DNA of 64,000 nucleotides from contig NC_134013.1 in NCBI RefSeq assembly GCF_040712315.1, forward strand, positions 13,861,001 through 13,925,000, read 5' to 3'. Source of the stretch: Castanea sativa. Lineage: Eukaryota; Streptophyta; Magnoliopsida; Fagales; Fagaceae. How positions within the stretch are numbered: the first letter of the stretch is position 1; the number at the start of each line of letters is the position of its first letter. The position numbers were made by a program, and so were the translations under genes. Under the pieces are notes generated by a model, which was not told where the DNA came from, did no database searches, and saw nothing but the letters and a program-made list of their open reading frames with translations. This document shows positions 1 through 12,600 of this stretch, one piece after another.

Positions 1-2574
1 GAATGACGGGGCGACCAACATGAGGAAATTAAATCCGAGCAATCCCAAATGGGGCGAAATGTAGAGGTTTATGTGGACGACATCGGTGAAGAGCCGGGAT
101 AAAATCCAGTAAACATACGGAGCGACCTTCGAGAGACTTTTGATACGTTGCGACGGTACAACATGAAATTAAATGCGAGGAATGCTTTCGGGGTTTCATC
201 GGAAATTCTTGGGGTTTATGATGTCGCCGAATACGGATAAAATCCTCAACATGGAGCCACCAAAAAATATCAAGGAAGTCCGGTCTCTTCTTTGGACGAG
301 TCGCCTACCGACAAGGTTTGTATTGAAAGCTACTGACAAATGTTTACCATTCTTTAAAGTCCTTAGGAAGGCTTTTGAATGGACGGACGAGTGCCAACAG
401 GCCTTCCAAGACTTGAAGATGTATCTCATGACGGCACCACTATTGAGTCTGTCTGTACCTGGAGAAGAGTTGTACTTGTACTTGGCAGTGTCCCCACACG
501 TAGTAAGCTCAGCGTTAGTCAGAGAAGAGGGGAGAATCCAGAAACCGGTCTATTACACAAGCCACGCGATGAGAGGGGTAAAAGGACGATACCCGATGAT
601 GGCGAAACTAGCCTTCGCATTAATCACGGCTTCCAGGAAGCTGAGACATTATTTTCAGGCACACGTCATCAACGTCCTAACAGACCATCCCATAAAAAAA
701 GCGATGAGCAAGTTGGAAGCTGCTGGATGGCTAGTACAGTGGGCCGTTGAGCTCAGCGAATTTGATGTCAGATACCTCCCAAGGAGTACGATAAAGGCGC
801 AGGCGTTGGTAGATTTCATCGCAGAATTCACTCCCAGCCAGGACGACCTGAACAAGGATGAAGGAAATGAAATGTGGGTCGTTAACGTAGACGGATCGTC
901 CACATTGTATGCAGGAGGGATTAGAATTGTACTGAAGTCCCCTGAGGGTGATAGGCTGGAGTACGCGGCCCGTCTGCAGTATCAAACTACCAACAACGAG
1001 GCTGAGTACGAGGCTCTACTCAAGGGATTGGAATTAGCCAAGTCCCTGGGGGCAGAGTCGTTAACAATCAGAGGAGACTCTCAACTGGTCATTAACCAAG
1101 TGAATGGGATATGTGATGTTAAGGAAGATCGAATGAAGAAATATCTCAACAAAGTGAAGTGCCTTGCACGAAAATTTTCAGCCATAAGTTTTATTCAACT
1201 TCCCAAGGAGGAGAATGCGGAAGCAGACTCCTTGGCGAAAGCCGCTTCGGTAGGGGTCATAGACGAGTTCGACAACATCCAATATATGCCGAGTATAGAC
1301 ATCCCTGACATACAGCAGATAGGAGGAGGAGAGAATTGGATGAGTCCGATAATGATTTACCTCAAAGATGGAGGCTTCCAGAAGACAAGGATGAAGCAAG
1401 AAAGTTAAGGGTCAGGTCGGCCAAGTATGTCCTCATAAATGAAGTGTTGTACAAGCGAGGTTTTTCCCAACCTTACTTAAGATGCTTGGCTCCTGACGAA
1501 TCAAACTATGTTCTAAGGGAAGTTCACGAAGGATCATGTGGAAATCATTCAGGAGCAAGGTCGCTAGTCCATAAAATCGTCCGTGCCGGCTACTATTGGC
1601 TTACAATGCAGGTAGATGCTAAAGCTTATGTCAAGGTATGTGACCAATGCCAGCGCTATAGCAATGTGCCTAGACAGCCGTCAGAGTACCAGACCCCAAT
1701 GATGGCCCCATGGCCCTTCGCACAGTGGGGACTGGATATCTAGGCCACTTTCCCCATGGGAATCAAGAACGAGATGAAGTTTTTGGTGGTAGGAATAGAT
1801 TACTTTACCAAGTGGGTAGAAGCCGAGCCTCTTGCAGCAATCACTCAGCAGAATGTGAAAAATTTTGTATGGAAGAATATCCTATGTAGGTTCGGAGTAC
1901 CTAGGGTATTAGTATCTGACAACGGACGTCAATTTGACAATGCACCCTTCAGGGACTTTTGCAATCGTTTTGGGATCAAGAATCACTATTCTTCACCCTC
2001 CCATTCACAGGCAAATGGACAAGCAGAAGTAGCAAACCGATCCCTGCTGAAGATCATCAAGACTTGGCTCGAGGGGGTAAAAGGGATATGGCCAGACGAG
2101 CTACCAGGTGTTCTTTGGGCCTATAGGACGACTGCATGAACTCCGACAGGAGAGACCCCTTTTAAACTAGCCTATGGGAGTGAAGCTGTCATACTAGCGA
2201 AGGTTTATATGGCAAGTCATCGAGTGATGAAGTACCAGGAGAAAGACAATGGGGAACAACTTCGCCTTGACCTTGATCTTGTTCACGAGGTAAGAATGAA
2301 TGCGGAGCAAAGGACGGCAAGGTACAAAAATCTTATGGCCAGACAGCATGATGTCATGGTAAAACCCAGACGGTTCGGTGTAGGGGACCTTGTGCTCAAA
2401 AGGGTCTCCTTGGCGACTAGGAATCCAGCTCATGGAAAACTGGGACCCAATTGGGAAGGACCCTACAGGGTAATCAACTGCAAGAGGCAAGGGTCTTACT
2501 ACCTGGAAGCCCTGGACGGGCGGAAGTTAGAGCATCCCTGGAATGTGGAACATCTGAGGAGGTACTATCAGTGA
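1..2574 (+). pseudogene. Tat-type pol fragment: RT end, RNase H, aRNase H, integrase
   Basis: The reverse transcriptase catalytic YVDD lies at 70-81, in a badly decayed stretch. The open frame from 173 carries the RT/RNase H connection (GFMMSP) and the Ty3 RNase H (LTDHPI). At about 870-1260 a second RNase H follows, with VNVDGSS, NNEAEYEALL and GDSQLV. Integrase starts near 1530 with a zinc-binding H-H-C-C (last pair CDQC) and continues with its D, D, E residues in GIDYFTKW, VSDNGRQFD and GQAEV. The reading frame ends at 2574 after LRRYYQ. Breaks: a frameshift near 1371-1378, TAG at 1741-1743 and TGA at 2137-2139, the last where this family usually has Arg, so a CGA-to-TGA change is likely. 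It cannot make an intact polyprotein. Confidence 0.9.
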
Positions 2575-2922
2575 TAAGCAGGGACGAGGGAAGTCAGTGG
2601 CAAAGTTACAGCTATGATTTGCGTGTTTGCTTATATTTACCTGCTGTGTTTTTACTACTATTATGGTGTGTTACGAATAAAAGTGCATTAGTTCTTAAAC
2701 TTTTGCACTACTTACAGACCAGCTTACAAAAGACGAGGCTATGTACTTTTTAAGTATCTTAATAAGGCACTAGCTTATAGGCATGTGCCACGTTTGTGAA
2801 CAATGTTCATGTAATAATATGGTTTGAATTTCTTATGTATTTGATGCATAGATTTAGTTTCCATAATACCCATAGAAGGGGCAAAAGCCTGAGACGAATT
2901 GAAAACTTCGGACGCAGAAACA

Positions 2923-3206
2923 CTCGTCCAAAGCTTTCCCTTAAAAAGGATAAACAAAGAGAAAGAAGCCAAGGCCTGCTCGTCCAAAGCTTTCCTTTAA
3001 AAAGGATAAAGTAGAGAAAGAAGCCAAGGCCTTCTCGTCCAAAGCTTTCCTTTAGAAAGGATAAAGCAAGAGAAAGAAGCCTAGGAATACTCGTCCAAGG
3101 TTTCCCTTTAAAAAGGATAAAAAAAAAAAAAAAAAACTAAGGCATGCTCGTCTAAGACTTTCCTTCAAATGAGCATAAAGCAAAAGGAAAAAAAGGCTAA
3201 GGCCCA
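2923..3206 (+). repeat. Tandem repeat of 55-60 bp, five units
   Basis: Each unit begins CTCGTCCAAAGCTTTCC or a close variant, at 2923, 2979, 3034, 3090 and 3147, with a partial sixth from 3207. Units continue with an AAAAGGATAAA core and GAAAGAAGCCAAGGC. The first three are nearly identical and the last two are decayed. It lies in the non-coding part of the Tat element between pol and the antisense gene. The rest of 2575-3695 shows no convincing coding frame, but the short motif CTCGTC or GACGAG keeps recurring. Confidence 0.85.
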
Positions 3207-3695
3207 CTCGTCTAAGAAAGAAAAGTAAGCATTAAGGTATAGCATTCCAAAGACGAGCACTCGTCAAGACGAGAAAACATAAACATTATGAACTTCTTGC
3301 AAAAAGGCGAGTAATAATGGCCTAAAGGACAAGCAAAAGTAATGCAGTCATCGTCATCGTCCTAAGTGGGTCGTCCATAAAAAGATCGTGTAGACGATCT
3401 TCAACACTTAGAGCATTGTTTGAAAGACAATTGCATAAATGATAACATATAAGCTCGTCCATACAATAGACAACAAATAAAGAAGATATTCTTTAGCCTA
3501 AAGAGGGTAGACAGCAACCGTCCAAAAACCCTTATAAAACAAGCATTAAAAGGCATTGTTCATAAACTCGTCCAGAACACTCTAGACGAGATAATTGTAC
3601 TTGAATACATTTCAAATTCTTAAATACATTTTAAATAAAAAAGAAAGAAAAGAAAGCTAAACAACAATTAAAATTGGTTAAAAAGAAACATTTCT

Positions 3696-5909
3696 TCAAG
3701 AGGAAGGTGCATCAATGTTGGGGTCGTCCTGAGCTAGTTTGGTGGAAGCGTCGTCCTTGACGTTGACATCGTCTGAGCCTGTGTGGACGAGAGAACTTGT
3801 AGCGGCAGCAAGGTTGAGTTTAATGGTGCTAAAGTCAACTTCAGGAAAGTTGTCCATAGCGTCCATCCTAAAATCCTCAAACCCTGCTGCGTAGTTCGTA
3901 TCCATCAGGTCAGTGAACTCTTTGGACGCTTTGAATTCCTCCACTGCCTCGTCTTTAGCTTTCTTAAGAAGTAGACTCAGCTCGTCATTCTCCCTTTGAA
4001 GAAGTTCAAGACGGTCGTCCTTCTTGGCAGCGTCGGACTTCAGCTCCCCCACCAAAGCCTTCAACCCTTCAGCCTCGTCCTTGGCCTTGTTCGCCACCTC
4101 CGCCCACGTCCTACAGTCATTCTTGATCTCTTCTATTCTTTTTTCTAGAAGGGTCCTCGTCCTGTCCATCTCTGTGGCCTGCCTGGACGCAGCTATGAAC
4201 TTTGACATTGCCAACATGGAAGAATAGAAAGTTCAGAAGATAGAAATAACATTGGGTAAACATGGATAAACCAAGACGAGGCAAAAATGGTCACCTTGAA
4301 GAGATCGTGGACGCCAGAGTGCTCGAACTCTTTCAAGGACATGTCGTAGCACGCAGCTACGTCCTCGCCTTTCACAGCCTTTTGGAATCGTTCCTAAGCC
4401 AGATCCTTGTTCTCCAATAAATTAGTAGAAATCCTTTGAGGAGGCTGGGACGAGTCAAGAGCAGGGGACTTGGACGGAGTGACACTAAGGGGCGTGGACG
4501 AGTCTACATCAACGACCAGGACGGGTGGCTAGGAAGGAAGTTCAGGCCTAGCAGTTTCAGGCCTGGACGACCCAGACTTAGCCTTCTTCCCCCGACGACT
4601 TGGCAAGCTAGCCAAGTCCACATGCTTGGACAAGCTTTTCCTTTTTTCTCCAGAAGCAGGACGAGGCTGGGGCTGAGGTTCAGGTCTAGCTACCTTGTCG
4701 ATCACTTCTTTCCCCTTGTTTCCCTTCATGGTTGCCATTCCTAAAAAAAAAAAAGGAAAAATGAAAAAGTGCGAACACATACATACAAATAAATAATAAT
4801 AATAAAACAAAAATGAAAAACGCATATCTTAAGAGGAGCACTCACGTCTACGGGTAGTTAGTTCGTGTGCTAAAGCTTCGACGGACGGTTCGGGGCCAAG
4901 TCCCCACCTATGTAGACGCTGAAGGGTCACCAACGAATGAAAGTCTCGTACCGGATGTAGACGGGCCCTGTGGACGCGATCACAGTGGAACTTGCTCAAA
5001 GAGGGGCGTCCAACGACTGGAAAGGGAAGAAGGAAGTTAAGGTTAGACCATCGTCCAAAGATAAAATATAACAAAAAAGAAACAAAAAAGAAGAAGAGCA
5101 TAACATACCTTCTAGACGAAGGTTCCCTAAGTCTCCTATATAAGGAGCAAACGAGTCTCTACCAACCTCAACGGGATGCCCCGCCCAGAAACCAGAGACA
5201 AAGAAAAATTTCGTCTTCCAGTTTCTGTCAGACGAGGGCAAAGACTTAATCAGTCTACAGTCATTGCCCCCGGGCGTGAAGCCTCGATGGAAGCCTCGAG
5301 ATTGACGTATCTCGGAGGGTTTATAGGAGTACAAGTACTCGTCCACGGTGATAGGACGGTCCCGTCAAACGACTCCATCCACAATACTTGCATTGAGACA
5401 ATTAGTCTCCATGCGTTGGGGTTAAGCTGACACACTCCCAAGCCCAACCTAGTGAGTAATTCCCTAGCAAAGGCATTCAAAGGAAGTCTAAGCCCCCCTA
5501 ACAGGTAAGCTTCATAAACACCTATTCCAAAACGAGGCTGGCAACACCATTCACCTTGGACAGCTAACCTAGGGTTTAGATCATCAGGAATTTGAAACCA
5601 ACTCCTAAGGGCATCTAACCTTCTCTCGTCCGTCCTAGAAGGAACCTCTAGAGCACAACTATATACGGTTTCCCGTTCGTTCAAAGGGGAGGACGGCGGG
5701 GAGCTCGTCGAGGTGTCAGCCCCAGAGGCTGTCCTCGTCCTAATACTCTCTTGAAAGGTTTCTACAGGAATTCCAGGAACACCAGATGTGTATTCCTCAG
5801 TTGTGTGACCACTACTACTACTGACATTACTCGAGGTGTCATAACTAGAGTCGTCGTGATACTCGTCTATGGCCTTGACCACATTGTCGCTAGATGAGCA
5901 GGAGGCCAT
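3696..5909 (-). pseudogene. Antisense spliced gene (aORF) of the Tat element
   Basis: The gene starts at 5909 with a Ser/Thr-rich N-terminus and reads for about 190 residues into a domain (LPLNAFARELL, LNPNAWRLIV) resembling the Pfam family called putative gypsy-type transposon (Transposase_28). A frameshift near 5350 separates this from the continuation EYLYSYKPSE. Plausible introns follow: GTATGT donor near 5109, acceptor TTTCCAG near 5022, donor GTGAGT near 4846, acceptor TTTTAG near 4740. The third exon begins MATMKGNKGKEVID, is basic and Pro-rich, and has two in-frame TAG stops. The last exon (about 4215 to 3696) encodes a long heptad-like coiled coil (AEGLKALVGELK, LELLQRENDELSLLL) and an acidic tail; no canonical AG is seen at its acceptor. 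Function is unknown; a host gene of this shape is unlikely given its place in the element. Confidence 0.75.
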
Positions 5910-6249
5910 TGAAAACGTCCCAACACTTAAAAAGGAAAGCTAGAATAAGTGTAGAAAGATTACCTGGCTCTAGACGAGGGACACTAAGGACGCTGAGGAT
6001 ATTCTTAGACGAAGTGACAGACGAGGGTGTCAAAGCAGAAAATTTGAAAAAGTGAAAGGGGCATGAGAGAGAACCACTATTTATAGGCAGAAAAGTCTCG
6101 GTAATCGTAACGACGGAACCAATTAGAAGGCGACACGTGGCGCATGCCTCGAAGGAGTAAACTGGTTGACTAACCCCCTATGGATGTGCGACACGTAGTG
6201 CGTTTTAAAATCTGTCGATACGTTGCATAACTCCTGGATGAGGGGCAAC

Positions 6250-6892
6250 TGATGTGGGATGAAAACGCTCAGACCGTCCCTGGACGGTCATCACCTCGGC
6301 AGTCGTCTAGGAGTTATCCTCAGGACGAGGGTAACGGACAAGGCCATCCTGAGGATGATAGCGAAGCTACATCCCTCGTCCATGGGATGCGCACAGCCTG
6401 CCCCGAGAGGACTTGTCCACATAAAGATTCGTGGATGAGGATGCTACACTTGGAATTATCAGGCACACTCGACGAGGGAATTCCAGGACGAGGATATCAT
6501 ACTTAGGAGAATCTCCGAATATAATGTGACAATCCCTTATCCCACGCATAACTGTCATGTATCTGTTGTGAAATAGAAGTGTAACTCTTAAACGGTTATA
6601 ACAGTTATGTTTGATCCTCCTTGAATCTAGGGGAGGTTCCAATTTCGATAACCGTCTATGAAGGCACTATATAAAGACTGATTCAGACAAGGCAAAGGTA
6701 TGTGAATTTTACTCCAAAAAAGTTGGAACTCCAAAAATATAGAGAGAAAAACTAACTTTACTATCGGAGGGTTTTTGGCTGACAGCCCTGATCACCTTTG
6801 ATTCGTTTATCTTTTTTCTTCAGGCCGCAAAGAGAGCAGGTGGTCCTTTCAAGTCCGAAGCATCGAGCCTACTGATCTTCTTTGCATCATCA
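6250..6892 (+). repeat. 3' LTR of the Tat element
   Basis: The purine-rich GATGAGGGGCAAC ends just before the LTR, which begins TGATGTGGG and ends near TTTGCATCATCA. It carries a TATA-like TATATAAAG and shares blocks with the LTR at 59868-60433 (both contain GATCACCTTTGA). The right end could be 6889 or 6892, because no matching left LTR or target duplication can be seen. Confidence 0.75.
6668..6676 (+). promoter_or_regulatory. TATA box of the Tat 3' LTR
   Basis: TATATAAAG lies in the distal half of the LTR, where LTR promoters usually sit. Confidence 0.5.
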
Positions 6893-9300
6893 TTATCAAT
6901 TCATGATGTTTCTAAAATATCTTATAGCAGGAGGAAGTGAATAGTTCAACTATAATTACATTCTTTAAATTTGATATGTTTGTAATTTTAGATTTCTAAA
7001 TTGTATCCCCTGATTTCTTATCCATTTTCAATATTGTACCCATTTTTTTGTTAAGTCCCTAAAACAACAAAAAATTATTTTTTTCCCAATTTACCCTTTA
7101 ATTTCCTCACTCCCCCTCCCCTTGTTCTCCTCTCCCTAATTGATATCCCTTTACCACCACCATTATCTGTCTTTTCTTCTTCATTGTCCACATTCCTCCA
7201 AAGTTCAATGTACAAATCATTGCCTTCAAAACTTGCAAAACAACCAACCAACCACCCCCCCCCCCCAAATCAATGCCATGAGATCCACTCCCCTAAAAAC
7301 ACCACAACACCTCCAAAACCATCACATCATCACCTAAGTTCCACCCATTAAAACCATTGATCAACCACATACACAACCCATAGTCAAAACATATAAAAAC
7401 CAATAATTTCATCAAAATTTAGATAGTATTAATTTCCTGGCATTGCATCAATCAATGAGTTAGCCTCAAGGTATATGAGAGTTTTGATGTTTGGACACAT
7501 GAATGCAATAGCTTTCTCAAGAGCAAAAGTGGGGTCAACCTAATTGACCCATTGAACACCTCAATGTTCTTGAGATGGTTTGCCATATAGATTCATTGGT
7601 TCATCTTCCAGACATAAATTAACAATATGAATGATCGGCAAAAAAATTTTGTTTGTTCTGAACCAAAAATTTTGCTCATTAATAGTCGATTCAAAGATTT
7701 ATTATTATTATTTTTGAATGTGTTCGTTAAGAACTGAATTTGTTTCAATTAAAAAGTTAGATTTCCAATTAAGGCATAGTACCAAAATTGAGGTTTGTAT
7801 GTAACTAATAGCATTCACTATTTTTGAGGCGAATGAGCATGTTTGGGCATTGATTGAATTTGATCAAATTTGGTCAACTTCAGTGCTTAACCACAAAGCG
7901 AAACATATGTATTAGGATATTGGTCATCTATTGGCCAAACTAAATTAGAGTTGATTGATTATAGGGCTAGGCCAAAAATTGGCATGAATGGATGATTCTT
8001 CCATCATTTTGGTCAAATTAGTTTCATTTCTTTTGATTCAAAATTGTTGTTATTAATTTTGAAAAACATATGTTTTTTGTTTGGGGGGGGGGGAATTGGG
8101 TTACACGACACAATTTTGAAATTTTTTGGAAGGGTCAAAAGATGGTCATGATCATGCTTAAGATCAAGAATAAGGTTGGGTTGACCAATACAATCATGTC
8201 AATCTCAACAACCAACTATGAGATTATCATGATTAACTTAAAGTTTATCCCTATTCAAATTTTAAAAAACAATCATTAATTGATATCAAGATTCTCAATC
8301 AACTTTTAACTCTATATATGAAAGCCCAAAAGAATTGGGAAAGGTATGACAAACATGCAATGCTAGTTATTATGCCATTGAGATAAAGCCAAAATCCAGT
8401 ATCGCTAACTTAGACATCCTCGAGAGCCTAATATCTTAGTGACATTGCTTGATTATTGAGAAGAAGTAAGGTTTGAACTTCCAGTCTCTATTATTGTAAT
8501 CTATAACTATCAAAATATCCAAAAAATATGTACTACTTGAGCATCAAAGATTCCCCTCCCAACCCCTAGCGGCTCACTTTGCAATTGTTATCTGTTATTT
8601 TTCAAGTGTTTATGAATTAAGTATCGAGCTGTGCAAACAATTGCATCAAAATTTTGAGATGATTATATGAATTAAAAATTTTAGATCAATTTCAAAATTA
8701 ATTTTTGGACTTTTTTTTTCCTTGTCAAATTCACAATTACTAATACAAACACTTTAAAACAAGTCAAACCAAAAATCTTTCATTTAAAAATAGTTCAATA
8801 TGCTAAAATTCCACATCAACAATAAGTTCAAAATATTGAATGATCCACATAGTCAAAATAGTTCACCATTCTACTTAACATAAGAATGAGTGAATTAAAT
8901 TTAATTATTTTTGTAAAAAAATAACACGGGTTTTGTTGCATTCGGCAATATAATAATGCAGCTGAATTCAACTGAGAAATCTAAGATATGAAACCAAAAG
9001 AAACGTAGGATGTGGGCTTAGTACTCTATTGTTTTTCTGGGCCATATTTTTCTCAGCTTGTTTCATCTTGTAAGCTGACAAGTAGGACTGATAACACGTT
9101 TGTTATGTGCCGAAATGTTGGGCCAAACTGTTTAACCCACCAGCCTATTTATTTATTGGTTCTGAAAAAAAAAAAAACAGTAAAAAACTATTTTTCTTTT
9201 GGACAACAAATTTGAAACTAAACAAAAACAAGAAAAAAAAAGAAGAAAAAGAAAGAAGAGAGAAAGTTAAACGCGAGAGAAGGTCCACCTAACTAACCCT
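6893..9300. other. AT-rich spacer, no gene recognised
   Basis: The stretch between the Tat element and the small membrane protein gene has short homopolymer runs (C-run near 7254-7266, G-run near 8083-8092) and only short low-complexity open frames. No domain, transposon end or RNA gene is recognised. Its last few hundred bases presumably contain the promoter of the gene at 9501, but no clear TATA box stands out. Confidence 0.5.
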
Positions 9301-9458
9301 CAGGCCCCAGCTAGCCAGCCAACACGACTTGAACGTTGATGCCCCTCTCTCCGTTCCCCAATTCCACCGTTCAAATCGTCGTTGGCTCTGCTCAATCCCT
9401 ATTGTTGAATTACCTCTCTCAGCTCTAGAGAGAGAAAGAGATAGAATAAGAGTGTTTC

Positions 9459-9461
9459 AGA

Positions 9462-9499
<38 letters not shown>

Positions 9500-9644
9500 C
9501 ATGATAACGCGATCGAATCTGGCGGAGCAGTTGAGGGAGTACCAGATTCGATCCAAGCACGACTGGGCCTCCGTCTCCTTCTTCTCCTCCACCACTAACC
9601 TCCCTTCTTCAAGGTATCTCTCTCTCTCTCTCTCTCTCTCTCTT
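9459..9644 (+). repeat. GA microsatellite in 5'UTR and CT microsatellite at intron start
   Basis: A (GA)n tract at about 9459-9496 ends just upstream of the start codon at 9501. A (TC)n tract at about 9617-9642 begins right after the first splice donor. Paired GA/CT tracts around the first exon are common in plant 5' leaders. Antisense open frames across them are artefacts. Confidence 0.85.
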
Positions 9645-12600
9645 TTGGGGTTACGTTTCTGCAGTTCTTGCATGTCTACGTTGTTTTCTTGGCTTATATT
9701 TGGGATCTACTAGCTAAGAAATCTGTTATGGACCTGATTATTCCTTTTTAATTGCGTTTCGAATTTCCAATTCGATTAGGGTTTTAGGAATTTGGGGGTC
9801 GTTTTATCAACGGCTTTGAATGTGATTGAGAATTTTGATTAGAAATATTGTGAAATTGGACGTGGAGGAATTAGTTATAATTTGACCTTTTAAAGGTTGT
9901 GAGGACGATTATAATGAGCTTTCTGTTTTTGCTTTTTGATGCGTTTGTTTGTTTCAAAATTATTTCCTTTTTATTCATTAGTTTTTTATTTCGGAAAATT
10001 GTTGCATTTATATATATTGCTTTTTCAGAATTATTTTTTTAAAAAAATATTTTTGGTAATTATGGTCTGGAAAATAATTATTTATTTATTTGACCTGGGA
10101 TAAGAACCATGTGTATCTAAGTGCAATAAAAATTCAATCCAAATGGAAAACTGTAATTTTGAAAAAAATGATAATATATACATATACACACACAAAATGT
10201 AGCATACACTTCGATACATGTGTGTGGTATCTTAGGAAGCACGGGCACGGACACGAGTACGGTTACTGAAAAATTTATAACATGAAACGGCTAGTACAAC
10301 ACAGATATGACACAGGTACGACACCCTAAATGAAGTGTCCGTGCTTCCTAGGTGGTATCTTGAACTCTATTCATAATACATCTGATGGGGACCTTTTATC
10401 AGCTAATCTCAGTTTGTGTCAGAGAAGCTTCTTGTTCTGCCCTGGATGATTGTGTTTTCACATAACTATTTTTCAGATTCCTTTTCAACATTCGGGTTAC
10501 ATTAAGCATTGAAAAAGTATTTTTCTAGGCAAAATTGTCCACTTAATTTGAATGAAGAGATTTCAAAGACATAGACACGTGGTGGACTACAGGCTACAGT
10601 GATTGTGGGTGAAATGATGTATAACATTGTTGAATGAAGAGAGAATGGATTCAATGGAATTTGTTTTGTTGGTGTCGGTTTTTAATAGAGGTTCTAATCA
10701 TGGTACTCGATGGTAGTTTTTTTAAGTAAGTTTTGGCCCAATGGGGATATTTGAATATTTGCCTCCGCTTTATGAGACATGGTCTTCAAAAAATTGTGCG
10801 ACACCCCTGGGGTTGTAATTGTTGGTAGTCTTTCCTGAGGAAGTTTTTAGATTTTTTATTGGATAAGTAGGAAGTTTTTTAGATTTGGACCATCAAGATT
10901 TGTAGGCATTGGCTGACATCAGTATGTTTGATGAATATCTGTAGGAATCAATAAAAAATGATCTTGTTGTGTAATAACTCACTGATTCGAAGTTTTGAAC
11001 TAGAAAATAGTAAAGACAAAATAAAGAACATGCACACACAATAAAGACCAGAATTTACATGATTCAAAAAAACTAGCTACCTCCATGAAGAGGGAGATCT
11101 AACCCACTATATTCAGTCAACCTCTTATGCAACCACCTCATAACAAAGAATCTGGCTAGGATTACTCTCTCTCTATTTCACTTTGTTCTCTAAGAGTATT
11201 CTCCTCCCTCCATTTGGGGAGGACCCTTGGGTAAAAGCCTCCAAGCCCTTTACATTACCTATATACAAGACTTTAAATCCTATTCCTTGGTGGAGAATAA
11301 ATAGGTTTCCTTCCGCACAAAGAAAACCCCAAATAGCAATCAAGTCAACTTTTCTTCCACCCCAAGAAATCCCAAATGGGCAACCAAGTTGATCTAATTT
11401 AAAAACAAAATCTCACAATTGACTCAAATACCATCAAGCAATCTTTCTTCATTTGTTGCGATAGCTCCACTAGCAAGCTTTTTTCAAGCAAGATGATCAT
11501 CATTTGCACAACAACAACCAAACTTGCACATGCCTATATCGACCAATTGCAAACTGGTCCAAGATCTCCTGTTGAACTACACTAGGATAAACCATAAGTT
11601 TTGATACCATTTGCTGTGCAATAACTCACGGACTTGAACTGGAAACAATAATGACAAATGAAGAACAAGTACACATAATAGAAACAAGAACTTACATGGT
11701 TTGACAAAGTGCTTACCTTCATGAAGGGGTAGATCTATTCCTCTATATTTATATTCAACAAAGATTACTAACACTAGACCCCACACAAAGCTGCCTCATA
11801 ATAGACACTTTGGCTGAAATTACTCTCTACATTCCACTTGATTTTCTTGTAAGAATTTTCTCTTTTCACCGTATTTAGTGCCCTTGGACTGAAATCACCA
11901 AACCCTTTATATAAGAGTAAGACTTCAAATCCTTTTCCTTGATGAAGAATAAATATCAATTACTTTTTGATGAGGAATTGACGTTCCTTCCACACAAAGA
12001 AAACCTAGAAAAGGTAATCAAGTCAAATTTTCTTCCTCACCAAGAAAACCCAAATGAGTAACCAAGTAAAAAAACAAGAATTTGGGACAATTTCCAATAT
12101 TTCAAATTTGGGGTGGGCAATGATCTCCAAGTTCCTTTTTGGCTTAATTTATGGTGTTGGGATACAGTCCTGAAGGATGCTTTTCCAATTTCCAATAAAG
12201 AGACTTTTGTGGTTGAAAATATGATTTGGAATGCTGGGGTTCTTCACTGGATTTTTTGTATGTCAGACCTGTTAATGATTGAGAGGTAGGGATTTTTCAG
12301 TCTTTAATTGATCTTCTCTACTCCATTAAGATTAGACTGATTAGTAGGGCTGAGGATGACTGGATATGTTGGATCCCCACTAGGAGTGGTACATTTGAAT
12401 TTAAAATCCTATTATAGGGCTCTTACTACAGGTCACTCCCCTTATTTTCCTTGGAAAAGCATTTGGAAGGCTAAGGCCCTGTTTGGTTTTTTTTTTCATC
12501 ACTCATCACTCAATTTTCGTCATTCATTACTCATCAATCCTCACTCATCACTTAAAATACCCCAATTTCCACTACCCCACCCGTTTGGCACCATCACTCA

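Larger units (their letters stand above)
1..6892 (+). mobile_element. Ty3/gypsy retrotransposon, Tat lineage, 3' part
   Basis: The element runs in from the left edge. In order it shows the end of reverse transcriptase, a Ty3-type RNase H, a second RNase H, integrase, a non-coding stretch with tandem repeats, a spliced gene on the opposite strand, a purine-rich tract and the 3' LTR. The second RNase H plus an antisense gene between integrase and 3' LTR are known hallmarks of the Tat group, including Retand-type elements. Frameshifts and stops in both pol and the antisense gene show that this copy is dead. The left LTR, gag and protease lie outside the window, so age cannot be judged from LTR divergence. 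Confidence 0.9.

Noticed and set aside
2923..3206. Possible CRISPR array
   Set aside because: The units are directly adjacent and lack unique spacers. They lie in a plant retrotransposon.
9425..9673. Antisense open frame across the small gene's first exon
   Set aside because: It is made of the GA/CT microsatellites (long Arg-Glu and Ser-Leu runs) and opposes a real exon.
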